A stretch of DNA of 64,000 nt, taken from positions 186,001 through 250,000 of the forward strand of contig CALSLT010000021.1 of the NCBI GenBank assembly GCA_943787265.1, in the 5' to 3' direction. The notes beneath the pieces were generated by a model. It was not told the DNA's origin. It ran no database searches and saw nothing but the letters and a program-made list of their open reading frames with translations. Of the stretch, positions 8,486 through 17,678 are shown one piece after another; position 1 is the first letter of the stretch, and each line of letters opens with the position of its first letter. Made by a program: the position numbers and the translations under genes. The DNA comes from an uncultured Planctomycetaceae bacterium. GTDB lineage: Bacteria > Planctomycetota > Planctomycetia > Planctomycetales > Planctomycetaceae.

Positions 8486-9961
8486 ATGGACGCCGAACAG
8501 GAAATCTATTCGAGCAACTCGATGGACGCACCCGTTCCGTCTGTCGACTCGGACGCGGAAGCCCCATCGTCAGCGAATTGTGAGTCTGAAAAAGGCGACA
8601 GCTCTGAAGAATCACTTGGGGCAGTGACCGGCCCGATTGTTTCCTTGCCGACGGTGACCGAGTACCGCTGCCCCGGCGAAGAGCATCCGATCTCCCGATC
8701 GATTCATCTTTCGCGGCTGGCGGCGTTCTATCCGGCGTGTCGACAATGTCAGCATCGGCACGATACGGGACAACTCAACCCTGAGACGGTCGAGCGAATC
8801 AATCAGACGGAAGTTCGAGGTCGGCAGCGTCCACTGTTTCAGCGAGATGGAATTCGCGGGGTCTTTCTCAACGAATTCACGCCGGCCATTGCTGGTCGGA
8901 TTGCGGCGGCTTTCGCAAGTGTCCTGTGGCAGGACGTGCCTCTGACCGGTCGGCAAGACTCAACGCGGCCAGAATCCCGGACAGGAACTCGGCAACCGTC
9001 TCGTCGCGGCCCTTCAATCGTGGTCGGGTATGACGAACGGCCGTCGTCCCCTGCGATTCTTTCGTCTGTCATTGATGCCCTGAGGATGATGGGCTGCCCG
9101 GTGACCGACGTTGGACTGGTGTCTCGTCCATGCTTTGCCTTCGCCGTTGACCACCTGCAGGTTGCTGGCGGGTTGTTTGTCAGCGGATCCGGACACGATG
9201 CGTCGTGGGGAGGGCTGGATCTCTATCGCGAAGGTGCCTTGCCACTGTCTCTTGGTGACGGTCTTGAAGAAGTTCAACAGAAATTTGATGCCGGTGTGAC
9301 ACGCCCGACTCGCAGTGCCGCCTTTCAGCGAGCGTTCCAGGCAACAGTTCCTTATGAAGCTGGACTGTGGAAACATTTTCATGCGTTGCGGCCTTTGCGA
9401 GTGGTCTGTGCGGCTCGGCCACGCCCAGCTCGAAAGACGATTCGCAAGCTGTTTGCGAAGTTGCCGTGCGAACTCTCTGAGGTTGAGACGACGGCCGCAG
9501 TCAACGCACCGCTGAAGCACGATGTTCTGCTGGAGCGAATCGTCAGCCGCGTGAAGAAACGCAAGGCACACCTGGGAATTCTGATCGACGGCGATGGTTC
9601 ACGGTGCTGGTTCGTTGATGAAAAAGGAAAGCAGGTCGATGGTGCCAGGCTGACGGCGATGCTCGCTCGGCAAAGTCGAATCGATCATCCCAACGCTCCG
9701 GTTATGGCTGATTCAGTCGCTCTCGAAAGTGCGCAGAGTTTGGTTGCTCCGAACGAGATTCTTGACGGTGGTGATTCGGCAGGCTCGATCAGTCGAACAA
9801 TGCGGGAGTCCAACGCGTCGTTTGGCGTCGGCCAGTCGGACAGCTATTGGTTCCGTGAATCGTTCCCGGCGTGCGACGCCATTTTGACGCTCGCCCATGT
9901 CCTGCAAGGACTAAGTCGGAGCGACGAACCGTTTTCGAAAGCGGTCGCGTTTGGTTGTTGA
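8486..9961 (+). CDS. Degenerate alpha-phosphohexomutase with N-terminal zinc-finger-like motif
   Basis: About 491 residues from ATG 8486 (a GTG at 8423 is also open). Residues 62-88 hold C-x-G-E-E-H and a CRQC pair, a putative zinc-binding knuckle not usual in this family. From about 120 (DGIRGVFLNEFTP) the chain follows the phosphomannomutase/phosphoglucomutase fold. However, the active-site serine loop reads SGSGHDASWGG where active enzymes have TASHNP, so only the Ser is kept. The metal loop is DGDGSR (368-373), with Ser in place of the third Asp. The sugar-binding loop is GQSDS (449-453) instead of GExSGH. I infer a non-catalytic, binding or regulatory, role; a changed substrate is the alternative. 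Confidence 0.8.
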   Translation: MDAEQEIYSSNSMDAPVPSVDSDAEAPSSANCESEKGDSSEESLGAVTGPIVSLPTVTEYRCPGEEHPISRSIHLSRLAAFYPACRQCQHRHDTGQLNPETVERINQTEVRGRQRPLFQRDGIRGVFLNEFTPAIAGRIAAAFASVLWQDVPLTGRQDSTRPESRTGTRQPSRRGPSIVVGYDERPSSPAILSSVIDALRMMGCPVTDVGLVSRPCFAFAVDHLQVAGGLFVSGSGHDASWGGLDLYREGALPLSLGDGLEEVQQKFDAGVTRPTRSAAFQRAFQATVPYEAGLWKHFHALRPLRVVCAARPRPARKTIRKLFAKLPCELSEVETTAAVNAPLKHDVLLERIVSRVKKRKAHLGILIDGDGSRCWFVDEKGKQVDGARLTAMLARQSRIDHPNAPVMADSVALESAQSLVAPNEILDGGDSAGSISRTMRESNASFGVGQSDSYWFRESFPACDAILTLAHVLQGLSRSDEPFSKAVAFGC

Positions 9962-10084
9962 TTCATCTACGGGTTCGGCGTTTCCGATATCTGCAGCCGA
10001 CTGGTTTCGGCTGTTCAGCCGCCGACGGACCGATCACACTGATGCTTCCTCGGTCTCCTCAGAACTCGACGATGCGGGCAGTCT

Positions 10085-11755
10085 ATGGAAGAGCAACCAG
10101 AGTCCGGCGCAGATCAATCTGCGGATGAGAGTTCAAAGCCGGAAAAATTGACACGCATTCCAGCGTCCATTGACCGAGCATTGAACTCTTTCAGGGAACG
10201 ATATGACGACTCTCCCGTTCGATGGCTTGAGATCGTTTGCCTGCTACTGATCGTCGTGCTTTGCGATGTAACGATTTACCGTGGAAATGGCTTCGCTGGA
10301 TACGCGGCTTTGGTGGCTGGTGTGTCCGTGTTGCTGGCCGGTGGGGTGCCTTCGAAGCGTCCGCACATGGCGACCTGGATGTTCGCAATTCTGGTGGCTG
10401 GTGCGGCGGCGAGACTTGCTTGGTGCGGTTCTGGTCTCAGTTTCGCCGCCGGCGTAGTCGTCATGTTTGGCTTTGCGATGAGCCTCGTCGGACGCACGCC
10501 GTACCTGATTCATACGGCGGTGTTTGCGAGTCAGGCGTTTGCCGCGGGGCATCACGGTCTGAACCATTACTGGACTTCGGTTGCTCGGATTAAGCCGCCA
10601 CGCCGTGTGCAGAATATCTTCGCGCTGATTCTTCCCGTTTTCACGCTGGTCGTGTTCGGGGCGTTGTTTGTCTTTGCAAATCCTGATCTGGCGTCGGCAC
10701 TCAGTGCCAGGTTTTCTGACCTGTTCGCATTGGTTGGGCAATGGTTGGAAAACCTGACGCCTGCGCCGCTGGAAGCGCTATTCTGCATTGCCGTCGGTTG
10801 GATCGCCATCGGCCTGCTTCGACCGATTCTGCCGACGGCTAGCGATGAAGCTGATGCCGATTCGATTGTGCCGGTTGAAACAGGCACGCCCGAGCCGCGA
10901 CCGACGCCATTGTTCGAAGCCTTTCGGAATACGCTTTATGTCGTCGTCGGACTATTTGCCGTTTATCTGGTCTTCGAATTTCAAACGCTGTGGTTTCGCG
11001 AATTTCCAGAAGGCTTTCATTACTCGGGATACGCTCACGAAGGAGCTGCCTGGCTGACGGTTGCTCTGGCTCTGGCAACGGTGATGCTGTCGCTGATGTT
11101 CCGAGGTCGTGTGCTGAATGACCCGCGACTGCCGATGCTGCGAAAACTTAGTTGGCTGTGGTCAATTGAAAACGTGATCCTTGCGCTGGCTGTTTACAAC
11201 CGACTGTCGATCTACGTGAACTTCAACGGGATGACTCGAATGCGGACAGTCGGGCTGCTCGGGATGACGTCGGTGCTGTTCGGTTTTCTACTGGTTGTCC
11301 GAAAGATTTCAAAAGGCCAGGACTTCCGCTGGCTGGTTCGTCGACAACTCTGGACGGTCGCCTTCGCCGTGTACCTTTACGCCGTGTTGCCGGTTGACGC
11401 CTGGGTGATGCGTCACAACGTCCAACGTGTTCTGTCCGGAGACCTCTCACCCGCCGTTCAGATCAGCGTTCACCAGACCAGTGCCGAAGGAGTCCTGCAG
11501 CTTCTTCCGCTGACCCAATGCGACGACGAGATCATCCGCGAAGGTGTGAAAGCAGTCCTCGCTCAATACCAGAACTACTCAGAAAACCTCGCCACAAAAC
11601 GCAAGAGCCTCGGCTGGACATCCCGCCAAATCGCCGACGAGGAACTGCTGCGAACGCTGCAGGACTCGCAGCGTGAATGGTCCGACTACAAAGACGAACC
11701 CCGCCGCCGCACCGCCATAACCCGCTTCCACGAGTACACCTACCAGTGGTTCTGA
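10085..11755 (+). CDS. DUF4173-type integral membrane protein
   Basis: A 556-residue polytopic protein with about eleven or twelve hydrophobic segments after a charged 40-residue N-terminus. The pattern LNHYWTSVARIKPPRR, and the later WLVRRQLWTVAFAVYLYAV, fit the DUF4173/DUF4153-type membrane families. The last 110 residues are soluble, rich in charged residues and end in HEYTYQWF. No catalytic motif is visible. It follows the phosphohexomutase-like gene by 123 bases on the same strand and may be co-transcribed with it. Function is unknown; the family assignment is by pattern only. Confidence 0.75.
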   Translation: MEEQPESGADQSADESSKPEKLTRIPASIDRALNSFRERYDDSPVRWLEIVCLLLIVVLCDVTIYRGNGFAGYAALVAGVSVLLAGGVPSKRPHMATWMFAILVAGAAARLAWCGSGLSFAAGVVVMFGFAMSLVGRTPYLIHTAVFASQAFAAGHHGLNHYWTSVARIKPPRRVQNIFALILPVFTLVVFGALFVFANPDLASALSARFSDLFALVGQWLENLTPAPLEALFCIAVGWIAIGLLRPILPTASDEADADSIVPVETGTPEPRPTPLFEAFRNTLYVVVGLFAVYLVFEFQTLWFREFPEGFHYSGYAHEGAAWLTVALALATVMLSLMFRGRVLNDPRLPMLRKLSWLWSIENVILALAVYNRLSIYVNFNGMTRMRTVGLLGMTSVLFGFLLVVRKISKGQDFRWLVRRQLWTVAFAVYLYAVLPVDAWVMRHNVQRVLSGDLSPAVQISVHQTSAEGVLQLLPLTQCDDEIIREGVKAVLAQYQNYSENLATKRKSLGWTSRQIADEELLRTLQDSQREWSDYKDEPRRRTAITRFHEYTYQWF

Positions 11756-11794
11756 AAAGATCGGTACATGACGTGGCCAGAAATGTCGAAGGCA

Positions 11795-12373
11795 CTACTT
11801 TGCCGAATCAGCTCCAGACGTCGGAGCTTTGGCCGAGTCGTTCAATCGTTCTTTTCGCCTGGCAGCTTGTTGTTTGAGTTCTTCGAGAAAGTAGCACGTG
11901 TAGTTGTCCGGTGTATCTTCATTGAGTTTTTCTAGTAGACGATCACCCAGCCTTGAATTGAATCGCGAATAGCTCCAGCCGCTGGGGGGCCAGTATTCGC
12001 CAGTGCTGAAATCAATGATGAAGACGGCGTCTTTGAATTGGGTGATTGCGGCAACTGTGTTGTTTTCTGAGTATGCGGCGGAAAACGGATGCCTGGGAAT
12101 TCGGAGGCCCGATGCTTTGGTAAATTCGTACCGAGGTACAACAAATTCTCCCCGACCTCGGACTTCGAGCGACAGATACCCAGGAGGTTCATGGTGAAAC
12201 GCCCCTTCGGCGTAGACGTACGCGGTCGTTTCGTTTGAAAGACGCAGCGTCGCGATCAGCTCAGGCTTAGAAGCCCAAGCCAAGTACGCAATGAAGAGGA
12301 GCAACGATGTTAGGCAGACGAAGGCGCAACCCAGCGTCCAACGGACATCTCCACTCTTAGAGCCAGTCGGCAT
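11795..12373 (-). CDS. Unidentified single-pass membrane protein
   Basis: I do not recognise the family. The 192-residue product has one hydrophobic segment at about residues 15-33 (CAFVCLTSLLLFIAYLAW) and then a soluble domain with many aromatic residues. The C-terminus, from about 165, is charged and probably helical. The gene converges with the DUF4173 gene and lies 46 bases upstream of the downstream end of the Gfo/Idh gene's 3' end region. Codon usage resembles the neighbours, so I accept it as real. Confidence 0.65.
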   Translation of the reverse strand: MPTGSKSGDVRWTLGCAFVCLTSLLLFIAYLAWASKPELIATLRLSNETTAYVYAEGAFHHEPPGYLSLEVRGRGEFVVPRYEFTKASGLRIPRHPFSAAYSENNTVAAITQFKDAVFIIDFSTGEYWPPSGWSYSRFNSRLGDRLLEKLNEDTPDNYTCYFLEELKQQAARRKERLNDSAKAPTSGADSAK

Positions 12374-12419
12374 TATTGAGTTAATACCTCAACAACAAAA
12401 AAGGGAGTTCTTGGTGGAA

Positions 12420-13709
12420 TCACACAACCGGTTCCCAGCCGGGTTCGTATTCTCTTTGCCAGAGTTTCATGGCTTTGTCGTCGCCGATGATGTGGCCGTC
12501 TTCGGTGCTGCAGGTCAGGTTGCGACCTGTTCGGTGGGCGATGTTGCCCAGGTGGCAGAGCAGCGTGCTCTTGTGGCCGGAGAGAATTTCCTGGTTCAGG
12601 TCGAGCGGTTTGTCGTTGCGGATCGCGGCGACGAAGTTTTCGATGTGCTCGACGTCTCCCTTGTTGCCATTCACTTCTTTCTTCACCTTGTCGGTGGCGC
12701 CGGCGTAGAAGGTGCAGTTGCCTCCGCCGTCGATCGACATGGCTCCGTCTTCGCCGTAGAAGGTGACGAAATCGTTGCGGTGCCGGTTGCAGCTCATGCC
12801 GTCCCAGGCCATCGACTTCTTGCCTTCGAATTCGAACGCGACGTTGTGAGTGTCCGGCGTCTGCTGGTCATCGTCGAAGCGGTAACGACCGCCGGCTGAG
12901 ACGACTCGGTTGGGATAATCAACCTGCAGGCCCCAGCGGCATAGGTCCAAGGCGTGGATTCCGTTGTTGCCGAGTTCGCCATTGCCCCAGTGCCAGAACC
13001 AGTGCCAGTTGTAGTGAATGCGGTTGTCGTAGTAGGCGACTCGCGGAGCCGGACCTTGCCACTGGTCATACTGGAGGAAGTCGGGGACCGGAGCGGCCAG
13101 ACCTTTTCCGATGGGGCCTCGGGCATTGCCGTACCAGGAGTTAGCGTGGTAGACGCGGCCGATTTCTCCGTCCCACAGAAGCTGCATGGCTTCGGTGATG
13201 GACGGCGAGCTGCGACGCTGAGTGCCCATCTGAACGGCTCGATTGTGCTTTCGAGCCGCCTGGATCATCAATTCGCCTTCGTGCGGGTTGTGACTGCAGG
13301 GTTTTTCGACGTAGACATGCTTGCCGGCTGCGCAGCCGAGGATCGTCGCGGGAGCGTGCCAGTGATTCGGAGCGGCACAGACCAGAGCGTCGATGTCTTT
13401 GTTGTCGAGAATCCGGCGGAAGTCCTGCACTACCTCCGGAGCTTTACCACCAGCCTTTTCGATGGCGGCGCCGCCAGCCTTCGCTCGATTGATGTCAACA
13501 TCCGCAGCGCAGGCGACTTCAACTCCGGATCGACCACCGAATGTCAGAGCCAGCGACTTGCCACGGCTAAGCCCCATCACTCCGACTCGAACGCGAGCGC
13601 TCGGAGCGTCCTGTGCGAGTGCGACTCCGGTCTTCACGACATAACCGGCCGCCGCTGCCGCCGTAGTGGCACCCTTAACAAACTGTCGTCGATTGAGATT
13701 GTCTGGCAT
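12420..13709 (-). CDS. Gfo/Idh/MocA-family oxidoreductase with Tat-type leader
   Basis: A 429-residue NAD(P)-dependent oxidoreductase. The leader NLNRRQFVKGATTAAAAAG is a twin-arginine type signal, so the enzyme probably works in the periplasm. The Rossmann part follows, starting RVRVGVMGLSRGKSLAL, and the family's substrate-side motif YVEKPCSHNPHEGE is intact. The ATG at 13709 is preceded by GGGAGCAG and is preferred over an open extension to 13823. Exported Gfo/Idh proteins are abundant in planctomycetes and are usually tied to sugar or cyclitol oxidation; the substrate here is unknown. Confidence 0.92.
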   Translation of the reverse strand: MPDNLNRRQFVKGATTAAAAAGYVVKTGVALAQDAPSARVRVGVMGLSRGKSLALTFGGRSGVEVACAADVDINRAKAGGAAIEKAGGKAPEVVQDFRRILDNKDIDALVCAAPNHWHAPATILGCAAGKHVYVEKPCSHNPHEGELMIQAARKHNRAVQMGTQRRSSPSITEAMQLLWDGEIGRVYHANSWYGNARGPIGKGLAAPVPDFLQYDQWQGPAPRVAYYDNRIHYNWHWFWHWGNGELGNNGIHALDLCRWGLQVDYPNRVVSAGGRYRFDDDQQTPDTHNVAFEFEGKKSMAWDGMSCNRHRNDFVTFYGEDGAMSIDGGGNCTFYAGATDKVKKEVNGNKGDVEHIENFVAAIRNDKPLDLNQEILSGHKSTLLCHLGNIAHRTGRNLTCSTEDGHIIGDDKAMKLWQREYEPGWEPVV

Positions 13710-13764
13710 GTTCTGCTCCCGTTGTCTATTCAGTGAATTCGGAACTGAAGATCGATATTTGCTG

Positions 13765-13828
13765 AGGGTGCGTCTCGACGCACCATCGGAGTTTTGAGAG
13801 TAACATGGTGCGTCAAGACGCACCCTAC
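13765..13828. repeat. Dispersed inverted repeat, family A (two arms)
   Basis: The left arm AGGGTGCGTCTCGACGCACC and a right arm of the form GGTGCGTCAAGACGCACCCT face each other across a short spacer. Each arm is itself a palindrome, so the element can fold as one long stem or as two small ones. It lies upstream of the Gfo/Idh gene and just beyond the 3' end of the small membrane protein gene, both on the minus strand. Related copies lie at 1189-1211 and 45246-45318. Confidence 0.85.
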
Positions 13829-13837
13829 GGGAAGTGA

Positions 13838-14416
13838 TCAGACCGAAGAACTTGAAACTGGCAACATCGCCGCTGCTTCGTCGAAGGCCTGAGCGGCTTC
13901 GCGGAAAGAGTTGCGGGCTTCGACCAGGTGTCCGTCGGCGGCGGCGGACCAGGTTCGGTTGAGCATTCGTTCGCCGTACGCGGCGGTCACCAGCAGGTCG
14001 GCACCGGCTCGCATGCCGAGTCGGTCGAATAGTTTCTGTCGGGCTTCGGCGAACGGCAGGACCGTGTTTTCGAGAATTTGCTCGACGCGAGCGGTGATGG
14101 TTTCACCATCGAGTTGGTCGATGCTTTTGGCGAGGTCGCTTAACTGCGGTGCCAGACCGGCCAGCAGCGTCAGCGGATTGGATTCGTCAGTCTCGGCGGC
14201 CTGGTTGGCTTTCCGCTGAGCGAATACATCCTTCCACCAGATGATCAGACCAACGACCGTCGCGGTGAAGGCAATCGTGAATTCCGGGAGCGTGTCCGGA
14301 AAGCGGTCAAGGAACGTCGGTGTTGTCCCTTCGGGGATGGCGGCCGGGAGTTTTGCGGCTCCCGAGATCGCCGCCATGATGCCTCCGCCGAACAGAATGT
14401 AAGCGAGGATTCTCAT
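13838..14416 (-). CDS. Small membrane protein coupled to the OPT transporter
   Basis: About 192 residues with two hydrophobic segments (ILAYILFGGGIMAAISG and FTIAFTATVVGLIIWW), followed by a mainly helical cytoplasmic region of about 120 residues. No family recognised. I use ATG 14416, which overlaps the OPT stop as TGATG and so suggests translational coupling; an in-frame ATG at 14431 would add five residues. Its position directly after the transporter gene, with shared bases, suggests an accessory subunit, but that is inference. Confidence 0.7.
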   Translation of the reverse strand: MRILAYILFGGGIMAAISGAAKLPAAIPEGTTPTFLDRFPDTLPEFTIAFTATVVGLIIWWKDVFAQRKANQAAETDESNPLTLLAGLAPQLSDLAKSIDQLDGETITARVEQILENTVLPFAEARQKLFDRLGMRAGADLLVTAAYGERMLNRTWSAAADGHLVEARNSFREAAQAFDEAAAMLPVSSSSV

Positions 14417-16260
14417 CAGCTTGCCATCCATGATTTGAAGATATTAAAGAATGCGTGCCCCATGCCTGTCAGAGCTTCTCCGACAATCAGTCCGGCACAG
14501 AGTGGCACCAGTTTGTGTTCGCAGAATTCAGCACCCTTCACTTTCTGAATCCCCATCTGGCAAAGACAGCCAATGCCGTATCCCAGAGTGATTGAGAAGG
14601 GAAGGTACATGGCCAGTCCGATCAGGACTCCAAGACCAGGCATCGGAGCGGCTCCCAGGCAACCGCCGACGAGTGCGCCCATCGCGTACTTGTCGACCGG
14701 AACGTTTCCGCTTTTGACGGCATCGATGATGCCCATCAGTGCTCCGCCTTGAGGAGCCGGCAGGCTGGTTCCCGGTCCGAATCCTCCCTGTCCACCTTCG
14801 CCGCCCGACCAGAGTGCGTAAACCGCACCGAGCGCGACCAGTGCTCCCAGCCAGGTAACGGCAAACTGAACGACCTGCTGCTTGATGGGACGCGCTCCGA
14901 TCATGAAGCCTGTTTTCAAATCCTGCATCATGTCCGCGCCCTGGCCGATCGCCACGCAAACGGCGACTCCGACAACCATTGATGCGGCGATGTTTCCGTT
15001 AAGCAGAACCATCATCAGCGTGACCGAAATTAGAGCCATGCCGGACATCGGCGAGATGTCGGTCATGCCTGTCGCTTGAGCGACGATGAGCGCCGCCAAA
15101 CCCAGCCAGACCGTACCAACCACTGACGAAATCAGTGCCTGCGTAATTGTCACTCCGTCGGTCATCATGGACGCGATGAAGAAAAGGACGACCGACAGCA
15201 CGGTGCCGAAGATCAGTGTTTTTAGCGAAAGCTCATCGCCACCGACGTTGCTTCCCGACCCTGCAGTTTTCGCGGCGGTCGCCAGAGAACGCATGGCGCT
15301 TTGGATCGCCGGAAAGGCCATCACGACGCCCATCAAAGCTCCACCGACGAGCGTTCCAATCCCCAGCGGCCTGAGCATCTTCGCATAGATAGCCCAGTCG
15401 ATGCCGCCGAAAGTTTCAACCATTTCAGGTGAGACCCAGCCCATGCTGGCTGCTGCCGGAGCGATGACCCACCAGGAGAGAATTCCGCCAGCGAAGAACG
15501 GTAACCCGCCACGACCTGCCAGCATTCCCGCGGCCAGATTCATCAACGACAGATAAATCACCGGAGCGAACTGTGCAGGAATAATTCCGCAACCGAAGTA
15601 AAGTTCTTCGTGCGTAATTCCGAAGCCAGAAGCCGCAATTGCTTCCTCGGTGGAGTCCAGCCAGCCGGAGACCATCACCAGTTTCCACGCGGCAGCGATC
15701 GCGAACCCGATCGCAAGGAGTTTTGCTTTTTCGACCCCCGTCGCTCCAGCACGAATGATCGTCGTGACGGCGACTCCGGTCGGAAATCGCAGTCGATCCA
15801 TTTCGATCATCTGCTTCCGGAGCGGGATGATTACGACAACGCCCAGGATTGCTCCGGCGATGCCGGCAACAGCCAGTGGTAGAGCCTCAAACGCCAGCGA
15901 TCCTGTGCCGTCTGCCTGCCACTTTTGATTCAGAAGAAACAACGCGGGTACGGTAAAGATGACTCCGGTCCCGGCTGTGTTGATTCCTGAGGCGATCGTC
16001 TGGTTGATGTTGTTTTCAACCATCGTGCCTTTGCCCAGGACTCCACGCAGCAGGGCGTAGCCCATGATGGCGGCGACGGTCGAGCCTCCGAGTGAGAAGC
16101 CCAGCTTCAATGCGGCGTAGCAGAAGGCCAGGTTGAGGACGACTCCCTGGATGACGCCCAGGACGACGGCTTCCCAGGTCAGCTCGCGATACGGCTTCGA
16201 TTCGACATCTGACGTCGTGCCTGTTGATTGGTGATCGCCACCGTTGTGAGTATCGGCCAT
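14416..16260 (-). CDS. OPT-family oligopeptide/metal-chelate transporter
   Basis: A 614-residue polytopic protein with about fourteen to sixteen hydrophobic segments, full length for bacterial OPT proteins. Family features include the N-terminal ELTWEAVVLGVIQGVVLNLA region and the later conserved patches NQTIASGINTAGTGVIFT and PQGGALMGIIDAVKSG. OPT proteins take up peptides or metal-chelate compounds with protons. The ATG at 16260 (MADTHNGG) has GGAG seven bases upstream; a longer start at 16296 is less likely. The overlapping small membrane protein gene follows on the same strand. Confidence 0.92.
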   Translation of the reverse strand: MADTHNGGDHQSTGTTSDVESKPYRELTWEAVVLGVIQGVVLNLAFCYAALKLGFSLGGSTVAAIMGYALLRGVLGKGTMVENNINQTIASGINTAGTGVIFTVPALFLLNQKWQADGTGSLAFEALPLAVAGIAGAILGVVVIIPLRKQMIEMDRLRFPTGVAVTTIIRAGATGVEKAKLLAIGFAIAAAWKLVMVSGWLDSTEEAIAASGFGITHEELYFGCGIIPAQFAPVIYLSLMNLAAGMLAGRGGLPFFAGGILSWWVIAPAAASMGWVSPEMVETFGGIDWAIYAKMLRPLGIGTLVGGALMGVVMAFPAIQSAMRSLATAAKTAGSGSNVGGDELSLKTLIFGTVLSVVLFFIASMMTDGVTITQALISSVVGTVWLGLAALIVAQATGMTDISPMSGMALISVTLMMVLLNGNIAASMVVGVAVCVAIGQGADMMQDLKTGFMIGARPIKQQVVQFAVTWLGALVALGAVYALWSGGEGGQGGFGPGTSLPAPQGGALMGIIDAVKSGNVPVDKYAMGALVGGCLGAAPMPGLGVLIGLAMYLPFSITLGYGIGCLCQMGIQKVKGAEFCEHKLVPLCAGLIVGEALTGMGHAFFNIFKSWMAS

Positions 16261-16463
16261 GAAGTCGCTCCGTGACTTCTGTTGGAAATGTTGCACTGCC
16301 AGGCTGAGTGGAACTCGTCCAGTCTCAGTTATCCATTCTGCCCGGCAGACTCAGATTCGCACCTTAGGAAGTTGTCGCACGCTTCGAAAGTTTACGGCAG
16401 CATTGAGTCGACTGTCCGAATTCGGCCGCTGGTGGCTGACCGTCCAAACTGACAATATGATCT

Positions 16464-16540
16464 GAGCCACAGAGAGCACGGAGGCTACGGAGTTGTCTTC
16501 AAGAGGATTCCTCTGAGCTCTCTGTGTCCTCGGTGGGTGA
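16464..16540. repeat. Imperfect inverted repeat, family C
   Basis: Within the 305-base gap between the OPT and isomerase genes, GAGCCACAGAGAGCACGGAG faces CTCTGTGTCCTCGGTGGG. The arms are imperfect. This type of 'CACAGAG' inverted element looks like a dispersed intergenic repeat, but only one copy lies in the window. The rest of the gap shows nothing clear. Confidence 0.5.
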
Positions 16541-16565
16541 AATTTTTCGAACGATTCAGGAGTGA

Positions 16566-17621
16566 ATGATGAGCGACTCTCAGGCTAATTCTGGAAGCGG
16601 CAGAATTCCGCGGCTCGATCGTCGTGAACTTCTTGCCATGTCGACGACGTTTGGTGCGTCGTTCCTGGCGACTCAGGGGTTGATGTCTCAGGCCGAGGCG
16701 GCGGATCAGGAGAAGGAAATCCGTAAAGCCGCCGAGCCGACCGGCAAACGCTACGACATGAAGAAGTCGATCAATCTGTGGGCGTTGCCGTATCCCGACA
16801 AGATGTCGCTGAAAAAGTGCTTCGAACTGGCAGCGGACGCGGGCTTCGACGGCGTCGAGGTTAACTACAATCTTGAAGGTGACATCTCTCCCGAAGCCAG
16901 CGAGGCGGATCTGAAGGCGATCGGGAACCTCGCGAGGAAATGCGGTGTCGAGATCAGCGGCGTTTGTTCGTTCCTCTTCTGGCCGTACCCGCTGACAAGT
17001 AACGATCCGGAGAGAAGAGCAACGGGAACGGAACTCGCCGGGAAAATGGTGGGAGCTGCGAAGGCACTGGGAACGGACAATCTGCTGGTTGTTCCCGGCG
17101 CCGTTTACATTCCCTGGAATCCGGAGCCCGAGCCAGTTCCGAACGACGTCTGTTTGAAACGAGCGACCGAAGCGATCAACGCGGTATTGCCCGCCGCCGA
17201 GAAAGCCGGTGTCTCACTCAACATGGAGAACATTTTTGCCAACGGTTTTCTGTTCAGTCCGCAAGAGATGAACGCGTTTGTCGACAGCTTCAACAGCGAC
17301 AATGTCAACATTCACTTCGACACCGGAAATATTATGCAGTTTCAGTTTCCGGAGCACTGGATCGACAACTGCGGCAAGCGGATTCGCAATGTCCACCTGA
17401 AAGAGTACAGCAAACAGGCCGGGACAGCGTTCACTCTGGAATCGTTCCGGCCGCTGCTCGACGGCACGACGAACTGGCCGGCCGTTCTGGAAGCGTTCGA
17501 CCGGATTGGCTATCGAGGATATCTCACTTTCGAATACTTCCATCCGTTTCCGCACTGGCCGGAAGCGTTAGTCTATCAGACTTCAGACTCGCTGGATCGA
17601 ATGCTCGGACGAAAGGCGTAA
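16566..17621 (+). CDS. Sugar phosphate isomerase/epimerase, hydroxypyruvate-isomerase-like, exported
   Basis: A 351-residue xylose-isomerase-type TIM barrel behind a Tat-like leader (DRRELLAMSTTFGASFLA). Likely metal ligands are the Glu in LNMENIF, the His in NVHLKEYSK and the Glu in YLTFEYF. AGGAG sits just before the ATG pair at 16566/16569. Such enzymes isomerise or epimerise sugars and hydroxy-acids. The gene stands 57 bases ahead of panB, but no metabolic link is apparent. Confidence 0.88.
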   Translation: MMSDSQANSGSGRIPRLDRRELLAMSTTFGASFLATQGLMSQAEAADQEKEIRKAAEPTGKRYDMKKSINLWALPYPDKMSLKKCFELAADAGFDGVEVNYNLEGDISPEASEADLKAIGNLARKCGVEISGVCSFLFWPYPLTSNDPERRATGTELAGKMVGAAKALGTDNLLVVPGAVYIPWNPEPEPVPNDVCLKRATEAINAVLPAAEKAGVSLNMENIFANGFLFSPQEMNAFVDSFNSDNVNIHFDTGNIMQFQFPEHWIDNCGKRIRNVHLKEYSKQAGTAFTLESFRPLLDGTTNWPAVLEAFDRIGYRGYLTFEYFHPFPHWPEALVYQTSDSLDRMLGRKA

Positions 17622-17678
17622 CGAGTCCTGCATTCCAGACACGCAATCACGACGCTGAAAGCTCACTGAGACGGATAA

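Noticed and set aside
12954..13736. Long forward open frame inside the Gfo/Idh gene
   Set aside because: Antisense shadow of a well supported gene; GC-rich codon structure makes such frames common.
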